Source: Minicystis rosea (lineage in GTDB: Bacteria > Myxococcota_A > Polyangia > Polyangiales > Polyangiaceae). Taken from it: 64,000 nucleotides of DNA. The stretch covers positions 2,694,501-2,758,500 of the forward strand of contig CP016211.1 of assembly GCA_001931535.1 (NCBI GenBank), read 5' to 3'. Of the stretch, positions 55,188 through 63,857 are shown piece after piece (positions within the stretch are counted from its first letter, which is position 1; each line of letters begins with the position of its first letter). Position numbers and translations under genes: made by a program. The notes under the pieces are model-generated. The model did no database searches and was not told the origin of the DNA. It saw only the letters and a program-made list of their open reading frames with translations.

Positions 55188-55490
55188 TCATAGGGGCTCT
55201 GCCGGACGAAGCGTGTCTTTCTCGAGCTCGAGCCGCGCAGCATGCCAGTGGGCTTCATCCTGTCCATCGGGACGGCCGGCAGCCTCCCAGAGGGCATAGG
55301 CCCGCGCGCGAATCCGCTCTTCCGAAGGCCCGTGAGCACCGATGTCCCAGAAGCTGTCACAACTCCCCATCTTCACGTCATAGGGAGTCGTGCCAAACCA
55401 ATCTTGTCGTCCGTAGGGGATGGCGCGGAATCGATAGCAGCCATTGCGCAAGGGGCATTGCTTGCCTTCGCACATCGCGATGTCGGGCAT
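55188..55490 (-). CDS. Small DUF2934-like protein
   Basis: The 100-residue protein starts at ATG 55490 with gaggagctctcc upstream. It has an N-terminal Cys patch (MCEGKQCPLRNGCY). The C-terminal stretch RIRARAYALWEAAGRPDGQD, then HWHAARLELE, fits the short DUF2934 motif found in many proteobacterial proteins. It lies 22 bp after the gene at 55513-56085 on the same strand, so they form an operon. Confidence 0.7.
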   Translation of the reverse strand: MPDIAMCEGKQCPLRNGCYRFRAIPYGRQDWFGTTPYDVKMGSCDSFWDIGAHGPSEERIRARAYALWEAAGRPDGQDEAHWHAARLELEKDTLRPAEPL

Positions 55491-55512
55491 GGAGAGCTCC
55501 TCTCGATCTCGG

Positions 55513-56085
55513 TCAGCGCTTGCAGACGTCGCGCGGGGCGGGGCCGGCGTCGCGGCGCCAGTCCTTGATCGACTCGGGCGCGCCGCCGGTCCAGCGCAGC
55601 GACGCTCCCATTTGTGCGGCGAGATCGCCGGCGCCGAGCGCTTGAAAGGGGCGCGCGTCGGTGGTGGCGAAATAGACCGAGACCACGCCGGAGAGGCCTT
55701 TGACCCGGCCCGCGCACATGGCCTCGGTGTTGGCCGGGACCACGACGCAATCCCATCCATTCACCGTCGACGGCTTGGCGTTCTTGTATTGGTCCTTGAG
55801 GAGCGCGGCCGGCGACGGGGACGTGCGATCGAGCTGAATCATCACCGTGACGTCGGGCCCGCCCCGGCAATCGGCGCTCGCGGTGGCGATCATGCTCATC
55901 TCTTTGTTGCGCGGCGGTTGCAGGTGGATGGCCCAGCCGTCAGGCGCCGAGAGCTTGAGCGGCGCGGTGCCGGTGTCGACGGGCAACAGGGCAGGGACGC
56001 CCGCGAGCACCGCGCGCCCCATGCAAGCGAGGATGGCTGTGCCGGCGACGACCCCGAGAAGCGCGCGAGCGCGGAGCGTTGTCAT
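55513..56085 (-). CDS. Exported protein of unknown function
   Basis: The 190-residue protein starts at ATG 56085 (MTTLRARALLGVVAGTAILA) with a signal peptide. The mature domain has beta strands (LKLSAPDGWAIHLQPPRNKE, DVTVMIQLD, VVSVYFAT), two Cys pairs and a Gly-Ala-rich helix. I do not recognise it. It is preceded by the HU-like gene (44 bp) and followed by the DUF2934-like gene. Confidence 0.7.
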   Translation of the reverse strand: MTTLRARALLGVVAGTAILACMGRAVLAGVPALLPVDTGTAPLKLSAPDGWAIHLQPPRNKEMSMIATASADCRGGPDVTVMIQLDRTSPSPAALLKDQYKNAKPSTVNGWDCVVVPANTEAMCAGRVKGLSGVVSVYFATTDARPFQALGAGDLAAQMGASLRWTGGAPESIKDWRRDAGPAPRDVCKR

Positions 56086-56129
56086 GCTCGCGCATGCTAG
56101 CGCGAGGCGATGTCGCGAAAGAAGCGCGC

Positions 56130-56420
56130 TCAAGCCTTCGGATCGGGCAGGCCGGCGCGGAGCTCGGCGGCCGGTTTGAAGCCGACGGTCGTGGTCGCGG
56201 GGATGTCGATCACCTCGCCGGTCTGCGGGTTGCGCCCCACGCGCCCCGCGCTCTGCCGCACGGTGAACGTGCCGAAGGTCGGCAGCGTCATGCGCCCGTC
56301 CCGCTGGATGGCGCCGGCGATCTCCCGGAGCGTGCGCTCGATCACCTCGGCGACCAGGTGCTCGCTGAGCTGATCTTCGAGCCCTTCACGCACCCGCTGC
56401 ACGAGATCCTTCCGCGTCAT
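56130..56420 (-). CDS. HU/IHF-family DNA-binding protein
   Basis: The 96-residue protein has the HU fold pattern. A helical N-terminus (MTRKDLVQRVREGLEDQLSE) is followed by LPTFGTFTVRQSAGRVGRNP, where the beta-arm motif GRNPQTGE is intact, then IPATTTVGFKPAAELR. The ribosome site agggggatcgt lies before ATG. It bends DNA and organises the chromosome or specific promoters. It is the first gene of the 56420-55188 run. Confidence 0.93.
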   Translation of the reverse strand: MTRKDLVQRVREGLEDQLSEHLVAEVIERTLREIAGAIQRDGRMTLPTFGTFTVRQSAGRVGRNPQTGEVIDIPATTTVGFKPAAELRAGLPDPKA

Positions 56421-56606
56421 ACGATCCCCCTATCAAAGCTCCGCGCCCTGTGGTACCCATCGGGGCGGAATTTCGGTTTCGACCGAGGCGCTGTTTGACA
56501 GGAGGGACGGGTCTAGCTTGGTGCTCTGCACCAGGGGCGGCGTTGCGCCGCCCGAGCGTTTCGCTTCTCATCCGTCACAAGGAAGGCTGTTCCAGAACGT
56601 CGCTAT

Positions 56607-56690
56607 CGGTAGAGGGGTCCTCGCCCGGCGACGGCCTGGAGCAACCGCGCCAATCGTGGTTCCGTGCGCCGGGCGAGGACCCCTCTACCG
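56607..56690. repeat. 24-bp perfect inverted repeat with 36-base loop
   Basis: 56607-56630 (cggtagaggggtcctcgccc and on) is exactly complementary to 56667-56690. This long perfect stem is unlike a chance match. It sits upstream of the terminator at 56768 and could be part of a structured RNA or a transposon end pair. Confidence 0.8.
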
Positions 56691-56767
56691 GCGAGTTCAG
56701 TGAGCCTTCCATGTCCCGGGTCCAGTGGTAGACTCCCTCCTGTCGAGCCTCGACGCTCGAAATTCCG

Positions 56768-56807
56768 AAGGCCGTGCAGCTCTCGAGCTGCGCGGCCTTT
56801 TGCTTTT
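56768..56807 (+). terminator. Rho-independent terminator
   Basis: aaggccgtgcagct and agctgcgcggcctt (one mismatch) close a ctcg loop, followed by ttgcttttt. This is the only hairpin with a proper T-tract that I saw in the window. It would end a plus-strand transcript, but no plus-strand gene lies within 300 bp upstream. Confidence 0.75.
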
Positions 56808-56812
56808 TCGAG

Positions 56813-56858
56813 CTGGGGCCGCAAGCGGCCCCAGACCCCGGGCCGGCAGAGCCGGCCC
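56813..56858. repeat. Two adjacent GC-rich hairpins
   Basis: ctggggccg-caag-cggccccag (56813-56834) and gggccggc-aga-gccggccc (56840-56858) follow directly after the terminator. They may be part of the same structured region or extra termination signals. Confidence 0.6.
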
Positions 56859-57004
56859 AAGGTTGCGCGCCCGGACCGCTTGCGGATTTGGACCAGGCGG
56901 CCCCGAAGCGCTCCATCGCAACCGACGGGATGCCTGCGCGTGAAGGGCGCCGGCCGCATAGGGCCGCGCTTCGCGGTGGGCAGATTTGCCGGGGTTGGGA
57001 GCTG

Positions 57005-57252
57005 CTGGGAGCTTCCCGGACCGTCTGGGAGCTTCCCGGACGGTCCCGAAGGCCTCCGCCTCGCGAAATTCGGCCGAATTTCGGGTCCCCCTGTGCCTCG
57101 CGCGGCGAGCCGAATGCCGTAAGTGCGCGAAACCTGGTCGCCAAACCCGTCCGGGAAGCTCCCAGAGCGTCCGGGAAGCCCTCCGGCGCGTCCGGGAAGG
57201 TTTCTGGGCCGAGAACTTGGGCCATCGACGCCGCCCAACGAGCTTTCCGCAC
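57005..57252 (+). repeat. Dispersed inverted-repeat element, copy B
   Basis: This is the same core as copy A at 15289-15530 (cggacggtcccgaaggc, cctcgcgaa, gtaagtgcgcgaaacctggt, ccgtccgggaagctccc), differing by scattered substitutions. The outer arm ggccatcgacgccgcccaac...ctttccgcac (57211-57252) is inverted relative to copy A, where it stands on the left. This fits an element with long terminal inverted repeats. Confidence 0.8.
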
Positions 57253-57614
57253 ACGGCCCCCTGCGCACAAATGCCCCAACATTGCACCCATCCCGCACCG
57301 ATGGGTTGCCGGTCGTCTCGATCCCCATGAGGGCCAGCCGAGCCCCATCGATCCCGTCTCTGCGCGTCTTGCGCCTCGTCGTTGCAATCATCGCCTGCAG
57401 TCCGGGCTCGGAGCGGAGCTTGCGCGAGGGGTGAGCGCGCGTCGGCGTGCGCGAAATTCGCGAGCAATCGGGCGCTCGGCGAGGAGGTGCCGCATGGGGC
57501 ACGTCGAGGGCGGCCGGGCCTTGCGCTCGCTTGGGCCTTGGGGTCCTCTACCGCCGCTGCTCGCGCCGCGGGTTCGGTATTCGCGGATCGCGCGCTCGGC
57601 CCTTCTGGTTTTCC

Positions 57615-59198
57615 GTGCGCCCAACTACGCCCTGGCTCGTCATTCTCGTCGCGTCGATCGCGTTCCGCCTGCCGTCGCTGATCAATGCGGCGGGCACCAA
57701 CTCCGATGCCGCCGTCGTCGGCTTGCAGGCGATGCACGTGCTTCGCGGCGAGTGGTCTCCGTTCCTCTGGGGCAGCGGTTACCAGACTTCGGCCGACGCG
57801 ATGGTGGCCGCGCTCGTGTTCCTCTTCACGGGACCGTCGCCCGTGGCGTTGATGGCCTCGACGCTCGCAGGGCACATCGTCCTGACGTGGCTCGCGTTCG
57901 ATGCGGTTCGCAAGGCGCTCGCGGGAGACGGCGCGCCTTCGAGCCGATCCGAAGCGGGCTCACGCGCGGCCTGGACCGCGGCGGCCGTGGTGGCGCCGCT
58001 GGTCTTCACGCCCGATCCCGTGCACACGTACGTGCTTTATCCGCCGCGCCAGGCGTCGCTCACGCTGGTCTTCGTGGCGCTGTGGTTGATTCAAGGGGCG
58101 AGCGCGTCGCGCCGGCCGCTCGTGCGCCTCGCGGCCGGTGGCGCGGTGGCCACGTTCGCGGTGTGGGCCGATCCGTATGCGCTGCTCTTTCTGCCGGCGC
58201 AGGGGCTGCTCGCGGCGCTGGTGCTCGTCGAGACGTGGCGTGACAAGCGCGCGCTGATGGAGCGAACGATCGCGTTCGCGGGCGGCGCGCTGGTCGGCGT
58301 CGTGCCGTATGAAATCCTCACGCACCTTCCGTCGGCGTCGCGCGGGCAGACGTCGCTGAAGCTCGACGTCGTCGGGCGCAATTTCGAGCGCTTCGTCGAC
58401 CCGTGCATGCCGTGGCTGCTCTCGACCAAGGTCTATGCGGCCAAGCACATGACCGACTACCAGCCGTGGGAGACGGGCGCCGGCTACCACGCGTTCCAGG
58501 TGCTGGCGGCCGCGATCTTCGTGGCCGGCATCGTGTCGGGAGGCGCGCTCGTCTTCGTGAAGCGCATCCCGTGGGCGGTGCGGCGCCTCGGGCTCGTCGG
58601 TGCGTTCATGATGCCGGTCACCATCGGCGGCTTCCTCGTTTCGCCGATGGTCATGGATCACTTCTCGTCGCGCTACCTCGCCGCCATCATCCTCACGGCG
58701 CCGTTCGCGCTCGCGCCGGCGGCGTATCTGCTGCGAGGCCGTCGCTTCGCGCTCGTGCTCGCTCCTTACCTCGTGTCGGGCGCGGTCTCGGGGTGGGTCT
58801 CGTACCGTCCCTTCGGTCTCGGCACGCACCCGAGCCTCGCGATCGACGCGCGCCTCGGCGACGAGCTGCGCGCGCGCGGCATCCGCTACGCCGTGGCCGA
58901 CTACTGGGCTTCGTATCGGCTCACGTACGCGTTCCGCGAGAGCCCCATCGTCGTGCCCACGAACGAGGTCGAGGACCGCTACCGGCCCTACCGCGTGCGC
59001 TACGAGGCCGAGCCGACGGTCGCATACATCCACGACGCCTATCGCTCGCGCGAGAATCTCGAGGAGATCGAGGCGAAGATCAAACGGGGAGCGACGCCGT
59101 TCGAGCCCCGCTACGAGCGGTTCACGCTCGACAACTTCACGGTGTTCGTCCTCAAGCGGATCGACGGCGGCGAGCGCGTCGCGACGCGCGACGATTGA
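57615..59198 (+). CDS. Membrane glycosyltransferase-like protein (GT-C type)
   Basis: The start is placed at GTG 57615 (VRPTTPWLVILVASIAFRLP), just before the first membrane helix; the frame opens at 57447 but the extra codons are Arg-rich and unlike a protein start. The 527-residue protein has about nine to ten membrane helices. The first outer loop NAAGTNSDAAVVGLQAMHVL contains the Asp typical of GT-C and ArnT/PMT-type transferases that use lipid-linked sugars. A soluble C-terminal domain of about 120 residues follows. Donor and acceptor are unknown. Confidence 0.75.
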   Translation: MRPTTPWLVILVASIAFRLPSLINAAGTNSDAAVVGLQAMHVLRGEWSPFLWGSGYQTSADAMVAALVFLFTGPSPVALMASTLAGHIVLTWLAFDAVRKALAGDGAPSSRSEAGSRAAWTAAAVVAPLVFTPDPVHTYVLYPPRQASLTLVFVALWLIQGASASRRPLVRLAAGGAVATFAVWADPYALLFLPAQGLLAALVLVETWRDKRALMERTIAFAGGALVGVVPYEILTHLPSASRGQTSLKLDVVGRNFERFVDPCMPWLLSTKVYAAKHMTDYQPWETGAGYHAFQVLAAAIFVAGIVSGGALVFVKRIPWAVRRLGLVGAFMMPVTIGGFLVSPMVMDHFSSRYLAAIILTAPFALAPAAYLLRGRRFALVLAPYLVSGAVSGWVSYRPFGLGTHPSLAIDARLGDELRARGIRYAVADYWASYRLTYAFRESPIVVPTNEVEDRYRPYRVRYEAEPTVAYIHDAYRSRENLEEIEAKIKRGATPFEPRYERFTLDNFTVFVLKRIDGGERVATRDD

Positions 59199-59204
59199 GG
59201 CCGA

Positions 59205-60746
59205 TCAAGGGGCCATCGGATACGGTGGCCCGAAGGTCGAGGTCGCCACGCTGTCGAGCAGGAACACCGGCGTCCTCGCGGCTTCGTCCGCGTGGAGCGG
59301 GCGCACCACGCACGAGCCCGGCGCGCCGCTCGGAAACATGACGTCCGCCACCAGCCAGAAGCGGTTGCCTCCCACCGACGCGCCGTCGCTCGGCTCGAAC
59401 GTGACCGGCGTTTGGGGCACGTAGTAGCCGTTCGGGCCCAGCATCCCCGAGAGGGCGCCGTCGCAGACCACGCGCACGGTCGGGTGCACGTCATAGGCGA
59501 GCCCGTGGTTGTGGTAGTAGTCCACGCCGATGCGGATCCACTGATCGAGCGGTGGATAGTCGACGTTGATGTTCTCCGGCGTGCAGAACGCGTAGTCCGT
59601 CGGATCGGTCACCGTCGCGTCGCAGGTGATGTTGTCGGCGTCGAGCCGCGGGTTGTGGCAACCGAGCGCGGCGCTTGCCCAGACGGCTCCGACGCCGCGC
59701 GGAGCGTCGTAACAAGTCGTGTCGTCGGGGCTCGATAGGTTCTTCGACCAGTTGGGCGACATCGCCGGCGAATCGGCGAACCACGCCGGCGCAGCGAAGC
59801 TCTGCGGAGGGATGAAGTCCTGCACCGTGCAGTTTGCCCAACTGCAATCGTTCGGCGCGCCGGGAGAGATGGCCCAGGGCTTCGTGTCGTTCGGTTGGTG
59901 GACGTGCAGGTCGAGGTCGACGCCGTTGTCCGCGGGCGTGTGCTCCCAATCGAGCTCGATGCGCAACCCGATCGTGCGGACGATGAGCGGATACGTGGCC
60001 GTGTCGGTGCCGCCGCCGGGAACGGCCTTCGTGTACGTCACGAGGTACTCGCCGGACTGGAGCGGAACGTAATGGTCCGGCCCCTTCGGCCCACCGGCGG
60101 AGGGACAAGCGCTCACGCCGATGGGGCACGTCACCGTCCACGTCTGCGAGTTGGGGAGCGCGTCGTCGCCGAAAGTCCCGAGGCCGGTGGCGAGGTGCAC
60201 TCCATGGAACGGCCGCGTCGTGATCGCGTGCGGAGCTTTGGTGTGATCGAGGTAGCAGTCATCGGGCGGCGTCGCGTGGACGCCTCCGGTGCACGGGCCC
60301 CAGAGGCTCTCCTCCGTGCACAGCTCGGTGCCGTCGAAACACCCGGGATCGTGCCGGTGGATCGCGTCACCCATGAAGCAAGCGTGGGCCTGTCCGGGTA
60401 TGCACGGGCAGCCTTCGTCGACTTGCCCGTTGCAGTTGTCATCGATGCCGAGGTGCGCGAGATCGCAGAGCTCGACCACGTTGCAAGCAGAGGGGCCGGC
60501 GTCGCTTCCGCCCGTGGCGCCGCTCGATGACGACGTCGAAGTGCTGCTCGAGATCGAAGCGCCGCTCGATGCCGTCGCGGCGCCGCCTGTGCCGGTCGTG
60601 CTCGCGGATCCACCGCTGCCCGATGGATCGCCGCTCCCGCCGCCGGTGGGCGTCACCGTCACCTCACCGGCGCAACCATGCGCGACGGCGATCGAGACCC
60701 ACGAGAGCAGCACGGTGCACGCAACGCGATCCCGTCGATGGTTCAT
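59205..60746 (-). CDS. Secreted MopE-motif protein with YfaP-like beta domain
   Basis: The 513-residue protein starts at ATG 60746 (MNHRRDRVACTVLLSWVSIA), with ccggagacgac upstream. After the signal peptide comes a Gly/Ser/Thr linker (to about residue 87). One MopE-like motif (GIDDNCNGQVDEGC) and several Cys pairs follow. A beta domain with NGVDLDLHVHQPND resembles DUF2135/YfaP modules found in secreted proteins. It is convergent with the glycosyltransferase, 6 bp apart. It is probably surface-exposed and metal-binding; the function is unknown. Confidence 0.8.
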   Translation of the reverse strand: MNHRRDRVACTVLLSWVSIAVAHGCAGEVTVTPTGGGSGDPSGSGGSASTTGTGGAATASSGASISSSTSTSSSSGATGGSDAGPSACNVVELCDLAHLGIDDNCNGQVDEGCPCIPGQAHACFMGDAIHRHDPGCFDGTELCTEESLWGPCTGGVHATPPDDCYLDHTKAPHAITTRPFHGVHLATGLGTFGDDALPNSQTWTVTCPIGVSACPSAGGPKGPDHYVPLQSGEYLVTYTKAVPGGGTDTATYPLIVRTIGLRIELDWEHTPADNGVDLDLHVHQPNDTKPWAISPGAPNDCSWANCTVQDFIPPQSFAAPAWFADSPAMSPNWSKNLSSPDDTTCYDAPRGVGAVWASAALGCHNPRLDADNITCDATVTDPTDYAFCTPENINVDYPPLDQWIRIGVDYYHNHGLAYDVHPTVRVVCDGALSGMLGPNGYYVPQTPVTFEPSDGASVGGNRFWLVADVMFPSGAPGSCVVRPLHADEAARTPVFLLDSVATSTFGPPYPMAP

Positions 60747-60963
60747 GTCGTCTCCGGTGCCGAGCGTCGTCGGTCCACCGCAATGAGCGCTCGACGCCTG
60801 CGATGGTATCACGCGGAGCAACGCAGGCTCTCACGCGCACCGCGCGCAGCATGGACGGGCGTGCACGCAACGAGGGGAGGGGACGGCCTCGCGGCGAGCG
60901 CACAAAACGCGAAGGCGGAGAGAGCGAGCGCCCTCTCCGCCTCGTGATGTCGGGCGTGCTTCG

Positions 60964-61941
60964 CTACAGCGCGGCGCCGCCGATGCTCTCCGCGGCGTCG
61001 TCCCACTTCATCGAGACGGAATCGAGCGAGAGGACGGCGTCCGCGTAGCTCGGGCCGTCGCTCTGGCGGTAGACGATCTCCGGGATGCCGTCGCCGTTCA
61101 TGTCGAAGACCGCGATGGGCGTGTAGCTGTCGGCGAGGCCGAGGGGCGACTTCACCATCGCCGCGTGCCACTGCCCGTGCTGGCCGAGGTAGGCCACCGT
61201 CAGCGTGGGGCCGCCGCTCACGGCCCAGCGCTTCGGGCGGGAGATGGGCTTGCCCGCGCCGTCGACGCGGCCTTCCCAGCTCGCGTGCTTGGGCATGGAG
61301 GCCTCGAAGAACATCGTGCGCTTGGCCCAAGGCACGTTCTTGCCGAGCGGCTTGTGATCCACGAACGCGCCCTCGATGGCGCCGAGGAAGTGCTCGAAGC
61401 GCTTCTTCTCCTCACCGGACGGCGTGAAGGCCGCGCTCGCCTCGGGCTTGTACCCCGAGTCCTCGGAGACGAAGAGGCCCGCGCCCGGCTTGCCCGACAC
61501 CGACTTGAACGAGACCTCGCGGCAGCCCGTGAGATCGAAGGTCTCGGCGCCCTTCACCTCGTAGCTGCCGGTGACGTGGCCCCACGCATCGACCGCGTTC
61601 CAGCGGCTCTTCGGCTTGGCCCAACGGTTCGCCGCGCCACAGTCCTTGCCGCGCTTGCCCACGCCGTGGATGTGCTTGCCGTCGACCATCGCGAGCGGCA
61701 CGTGCGGCTCGGCGGCCATCCAGAACGACGTCTTGCCCTTGGGCGCGCCGGCGGATCCTTCGGCCTTGGCGGGCTCGGCCACGAGCACGGGGGCGATGGG
61801 CTTGGCTTGCTCGAGCCTCGGCGCCTTGTGGCGGCGCGCGTGGGCGCCGTGCTTGGCCTTCGGGGGCTCCGCCTGCGCGGTGGAGGTCGCGAAGAGGGCC
61901 AGCGTCGACGAGAAAAGACAAAGGGCGATCGCGTGCTTCAT
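60964..61941 (-). CDS. Secreted protein of unknown function
   Basis: The 325-residue protein starts at ATG 61941 with a signal peptide (MKHAIALCLFSSTLALFATS ... AQAE), then a Lys/Arg/His/Pro-rich linker to about residue 65. The mature domain has KTSFWMAAEPHVPLAMVDGK and DLTGCREVSFKSVSGKPGAG. It ends with an FG-GAP-like strand, VFDMNGDGIPEIVYRQ, whose DxNxDGxxE is a calcium-type site. I do not recognise the whole. A 21-bp palindrome lies just upstream of the start. Confidence 0.78.
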   Translation of the reverse strand: MKHAIALCLFSSTLALFATSTAQAEPPKAKHGAHARRHKAPRLEQAKPIAPVLVAEPAKAEGSAGAPKGKTSFWMAAEPHVPLAMVDGKHIHGVGKRGKDCGAANRWAKPKSRWNAVDAWGHVTGSYEVKGAETFDLTGCREVSFKSVSGKPGAGLFVSEDSGYKPEASAAFTPSGEEKKRFEHFLGAIEGAFVDHKPLGKNVPWAKRTMFFEASMPKHASWEGRVDGAGKPISRPKRWAVSGGPTLTVAYLGQHGQWHAAMVKSPLGLADSYTPIAVFDMNGDGIPEIVYRQSDGPSYADAVLSLDSVSMKWDDAAESIGGAAL

Positions 61942-61959
61942 GGTGTCTCGCTTCTCGAC

Positions 61960-61980
61960 GCGCGCCCCTAAGGGGCGCGC
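61960..61980. promoter_or_regulatory. Palindrome near the start of the secreted protein gene
   Basis: gcgcgcccct-a-aggggcgcgc is perfectly symmetric and ends 18 bp before ATG 61941 on the minus strand. It lies in the leader or promoter, so it could be an operator or a leader hairpin. Confidence 0.45.
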
Positions 61981-62082
61981 TTGATTCATGAGGCCGGTCG
62001 TCGTCCCCCACGTGCCCGGATGCGACGAACGTCGCGCCCGAAACGGCGAGACGTCCTGGGAATCGTGAGTGGATCGCGAGGG

Positions 62083-62104
62083 CCCCCGGCGGCAAAGCCG
62101 GGGG
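62083..62104. repeat. 8-bp-stem hairpin
   Basis: cccccggc-ggcaaa-gccggggg lies 197 bp before the gene at 62301. It may be a terminator or leader structure; no T-tract follows. Confidence 0.4.
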
Positions 62105-62300
62105 TGTGGGGCGCAGGGCGGCTCGCCGACCCGGAGCCCCACATGAAAACCAGAGCGGCGAGGGCACGTGCTCCCGCCGGATGAATCAGGGTCGTGCGCG
62201 CATGCTAGGGGGCGCATCCTCGGCGGGCCCACTTTTCGGCCGGTCCGCGTGCTCGGCCCGAAACGCGATCTCCTCCGCGCGGTTCTGATATCGTCCCGGC

Positions 62301-63785
62301 GTGTCGATCGACCTGGGACGTCGCCTCATCGCCGCGGGCCTCGTCCCCCCGGAGGAAGTGGAGGCGGCGCTGTTCCTTTCCGTCGCCCGTGGTGTGCCTT
62401 TCGCGCGCGTGCTCATCGATCGCGGCGCGATCACCGAGCGCGGCCTCGAGGAAGAGCTGGAGCGGCTCGGCGGCCTCGGCCTCCGCCAGGTCGGCGGTGC
62501 CGCGGAGCTCGTCGCGCGCCTCCCGCGGGCCATGTGCCGGCGCCTCGCGGCGCTGCCCACGCGCCTCGATCCGCAGACGGGCACCATCGACGTAGCCGCC
62601 GCCGATCCGCTCGATCCACACATCGCGGTGGAGTTCGGCTTTCAGCTCGGCGCGCCCATCCGCGTCGTGCGCGCGCCCATCGCCGCCATCGAGGAGGCCA
62701 TCCGCAGGCTCGAGCTGGACGAGCCCGAGGCCACCGCCGTGCGCGCGCGGGAGCGCCGCAAGACACCGCCGTTTCCGCACGGCGCGCCGCAGTCTTCGGT
62801 GCCTCCGCCGGTGCTCGACGAGACGCCCATTCCCTTGGTGCGCAAGGTCTCGGGCACGTATCGCGCGACCGAGCCCGCGCCTCCGCCCGTGCGCGCGGAG
62901 CCTGCACGCGCGCACGCGCCCTTCACCATGGGCGCGACCGGCGGCGAGGGCACGAACGGCCCGCACCGCGCCACCATTCGCCCGCCGCTCGCGGGCGATC
63001 TGCGCGACATGCCTCTCCCGCCGCGCGACGCGCCCTTGCCGCGCGCGAATCCCGAGCATGTGGCCGACTACAACGGGAACACCGGCGCCAAGGCTCGCGT
63101 TGCGCAGGCCGGTGCCGTCTCGTTCCCGTCGTCGCCGCCGGACGCGCTGGGTGATCGCCACACGCCGCCGTACGGAACGCCGGCGCTCGCGCCGCCCGCC
63201 GAGCCGATGGCGCTCGGTCGCGGCGCGCGCAGCGACGCGCCCCGCGCGACCCTCATGGCCCCGAGCGCGGAGCACGTCGTCGATGACGAGCCGCCGCCCG
63301 AGCCGCCCCGCGTGGTGCGCGCGCCCGACGCCGGCCCCATCCTCGACGCGCTCGATCGCGCCACCTCGCGCGATGAGGTCATCCGTCACGCCATGCGCGG
63401 CATGCGCCTCGTCGCGCGCCGGATCGGCGTCTTCGCGGTGAAGCGCGACGGCTTCCACGGCTGGGCGTGCAACGTCGATCTCGGCGATCCCGACGCCTTT
63501 CGCGAGCTCGTGGTCCCGGGCGATCAACCGAGCATCCTCGCGACCGCGACCGCGACCGCCATCTACCTCGGTCGCATCCCGCCCACGCCCGCGCACGAGC
63601 TGCTGCTCCGCGTGATGGAGCAAACGTCGTCCGACGTCGCCGCCGTCGCCGCCCGTGTCGCCGGCCGCCCCGCGCTGATGCTGCTCGCCGACGAGCTCGA
63701 CGACACGCTCACCGGCACCCGCTTCCTCGTCGATCTCGCGACCGCCGTCGGCGACGCGCTCGGCCGCCTCCTCGCGAGCCGCTGA
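62301..63785 (+). CDS. MshEN-type protein with Pro-rich linker and C-terminal sensory-like domain
   Basis: The 494-residue protein starts at GTG 62301. Residues 1 to about 135 (GRRLIAAGLVPPEEVEAAL, GLGLRQVGG, RRLAALPTRL, VAAADPLDPHIAVEFGFQLG) match the MshEN/GspE-N module, which in type II secretion and pilus ATPases can bind c-di-GMP. A Pro/Ala/Arg-rich linker (about 140-355) separates it from a C-terminal alpha/beta domain (LVARRIGVFAVKRDGFHGWA ...) that looks GAF-like. No ATPase domain follows, so this is a stand-alone regulator rather than a motor. Such proteins are frequent in myxobacteria. Confidence 0.82.
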   Translation: MSIDLGRRLIAAGLVPPEEVEAALFLSVARGVPFARVLIDRGAITERGLEEELERLGGLGLRQVGGAAELVARLPRAMCRRLAALPTRLDPQTGTIDVAAADPLDPHIAVEFGFQLGAPIRVVRAPIAAIEEAIRRLELDEPEATAVRARERRKTPPFPHGAPQSSVPPPVLDETPIPLVRKVSGTYRATEPAPPPVRAEPARAHAPFTMGATGGEGTNGPHRATIRPPLAGDLRDMPLPPRDAPLPRANPEHVADYNGNTGAKARVAQAGAVSFPSSPPDALGDRHTPPYGTPALAPPAEPMALGRGARSDAPRATLMAPSAEHVVDDEPPPEPPRVVRAPDAGPILDALDRATSRDEVIRHAMRGMRLVARRIGVFAVKRDGFHGWACNVDLGDPDAFRELVVPGDQPSILATATATAIYLGRIPPTPAHELLLRVMEQTSSDVAAVAARVAGRPALMLLADELDDTLTGTRFLVDLATAVGDALGRLLASR

Positions 63786-63797
63786 CGCGGCACGGGC

Positions 63798-63821
63798 GAT
63801 TCGTTGGAGCTCCAACGAATC
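63798..63821. terminator. Bidirectional terminator-like palindrome
   Basis: gattcgttgg-agct-ccaacgaatc is a perfect 24-bp palindrome between the convergent genes ending at 63785 and 63858, with no T-tract. Confidence 0.6.
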
Positions 63822-63857
63822 ACGCGCGGCGCCCTCGATGTCGCGTGGCTCGTCGGC

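Larger units (their letters stand above)
56421..57614. other. Gene-free region with hairpins and a mobile repeat
   Basis: About 1.2 kb lies between HU and the membrane glycosyltransferase. It contains a 24-bp inverted repeat, a rho-independent terminator, two further GC hairpins and copy B of the dispersed element. Open frames on both strands are Arg/Pro-rich shadows of GC composition without starts. The terminator faces rightwards although no protein gene precedes it on that strand, so a non-coding transcript is possible. Confidence 0.6.
61942..62300. other. Divergent intergenic region
   Basis: This 359-bp gap between divergent genes has no credible gene. It contains the 21-bp palindrome and the 8-bp hairpin listed separately, and should hold promoters in both directions. 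Confidence 0.5.

Noticed and set aside
56709..56767. tRNA-like stretch (agtggtaga ... gctcgaaattcc)
   Set aside because: The acceptor and T-stem do not pair and no anticodon arm can be drawn.
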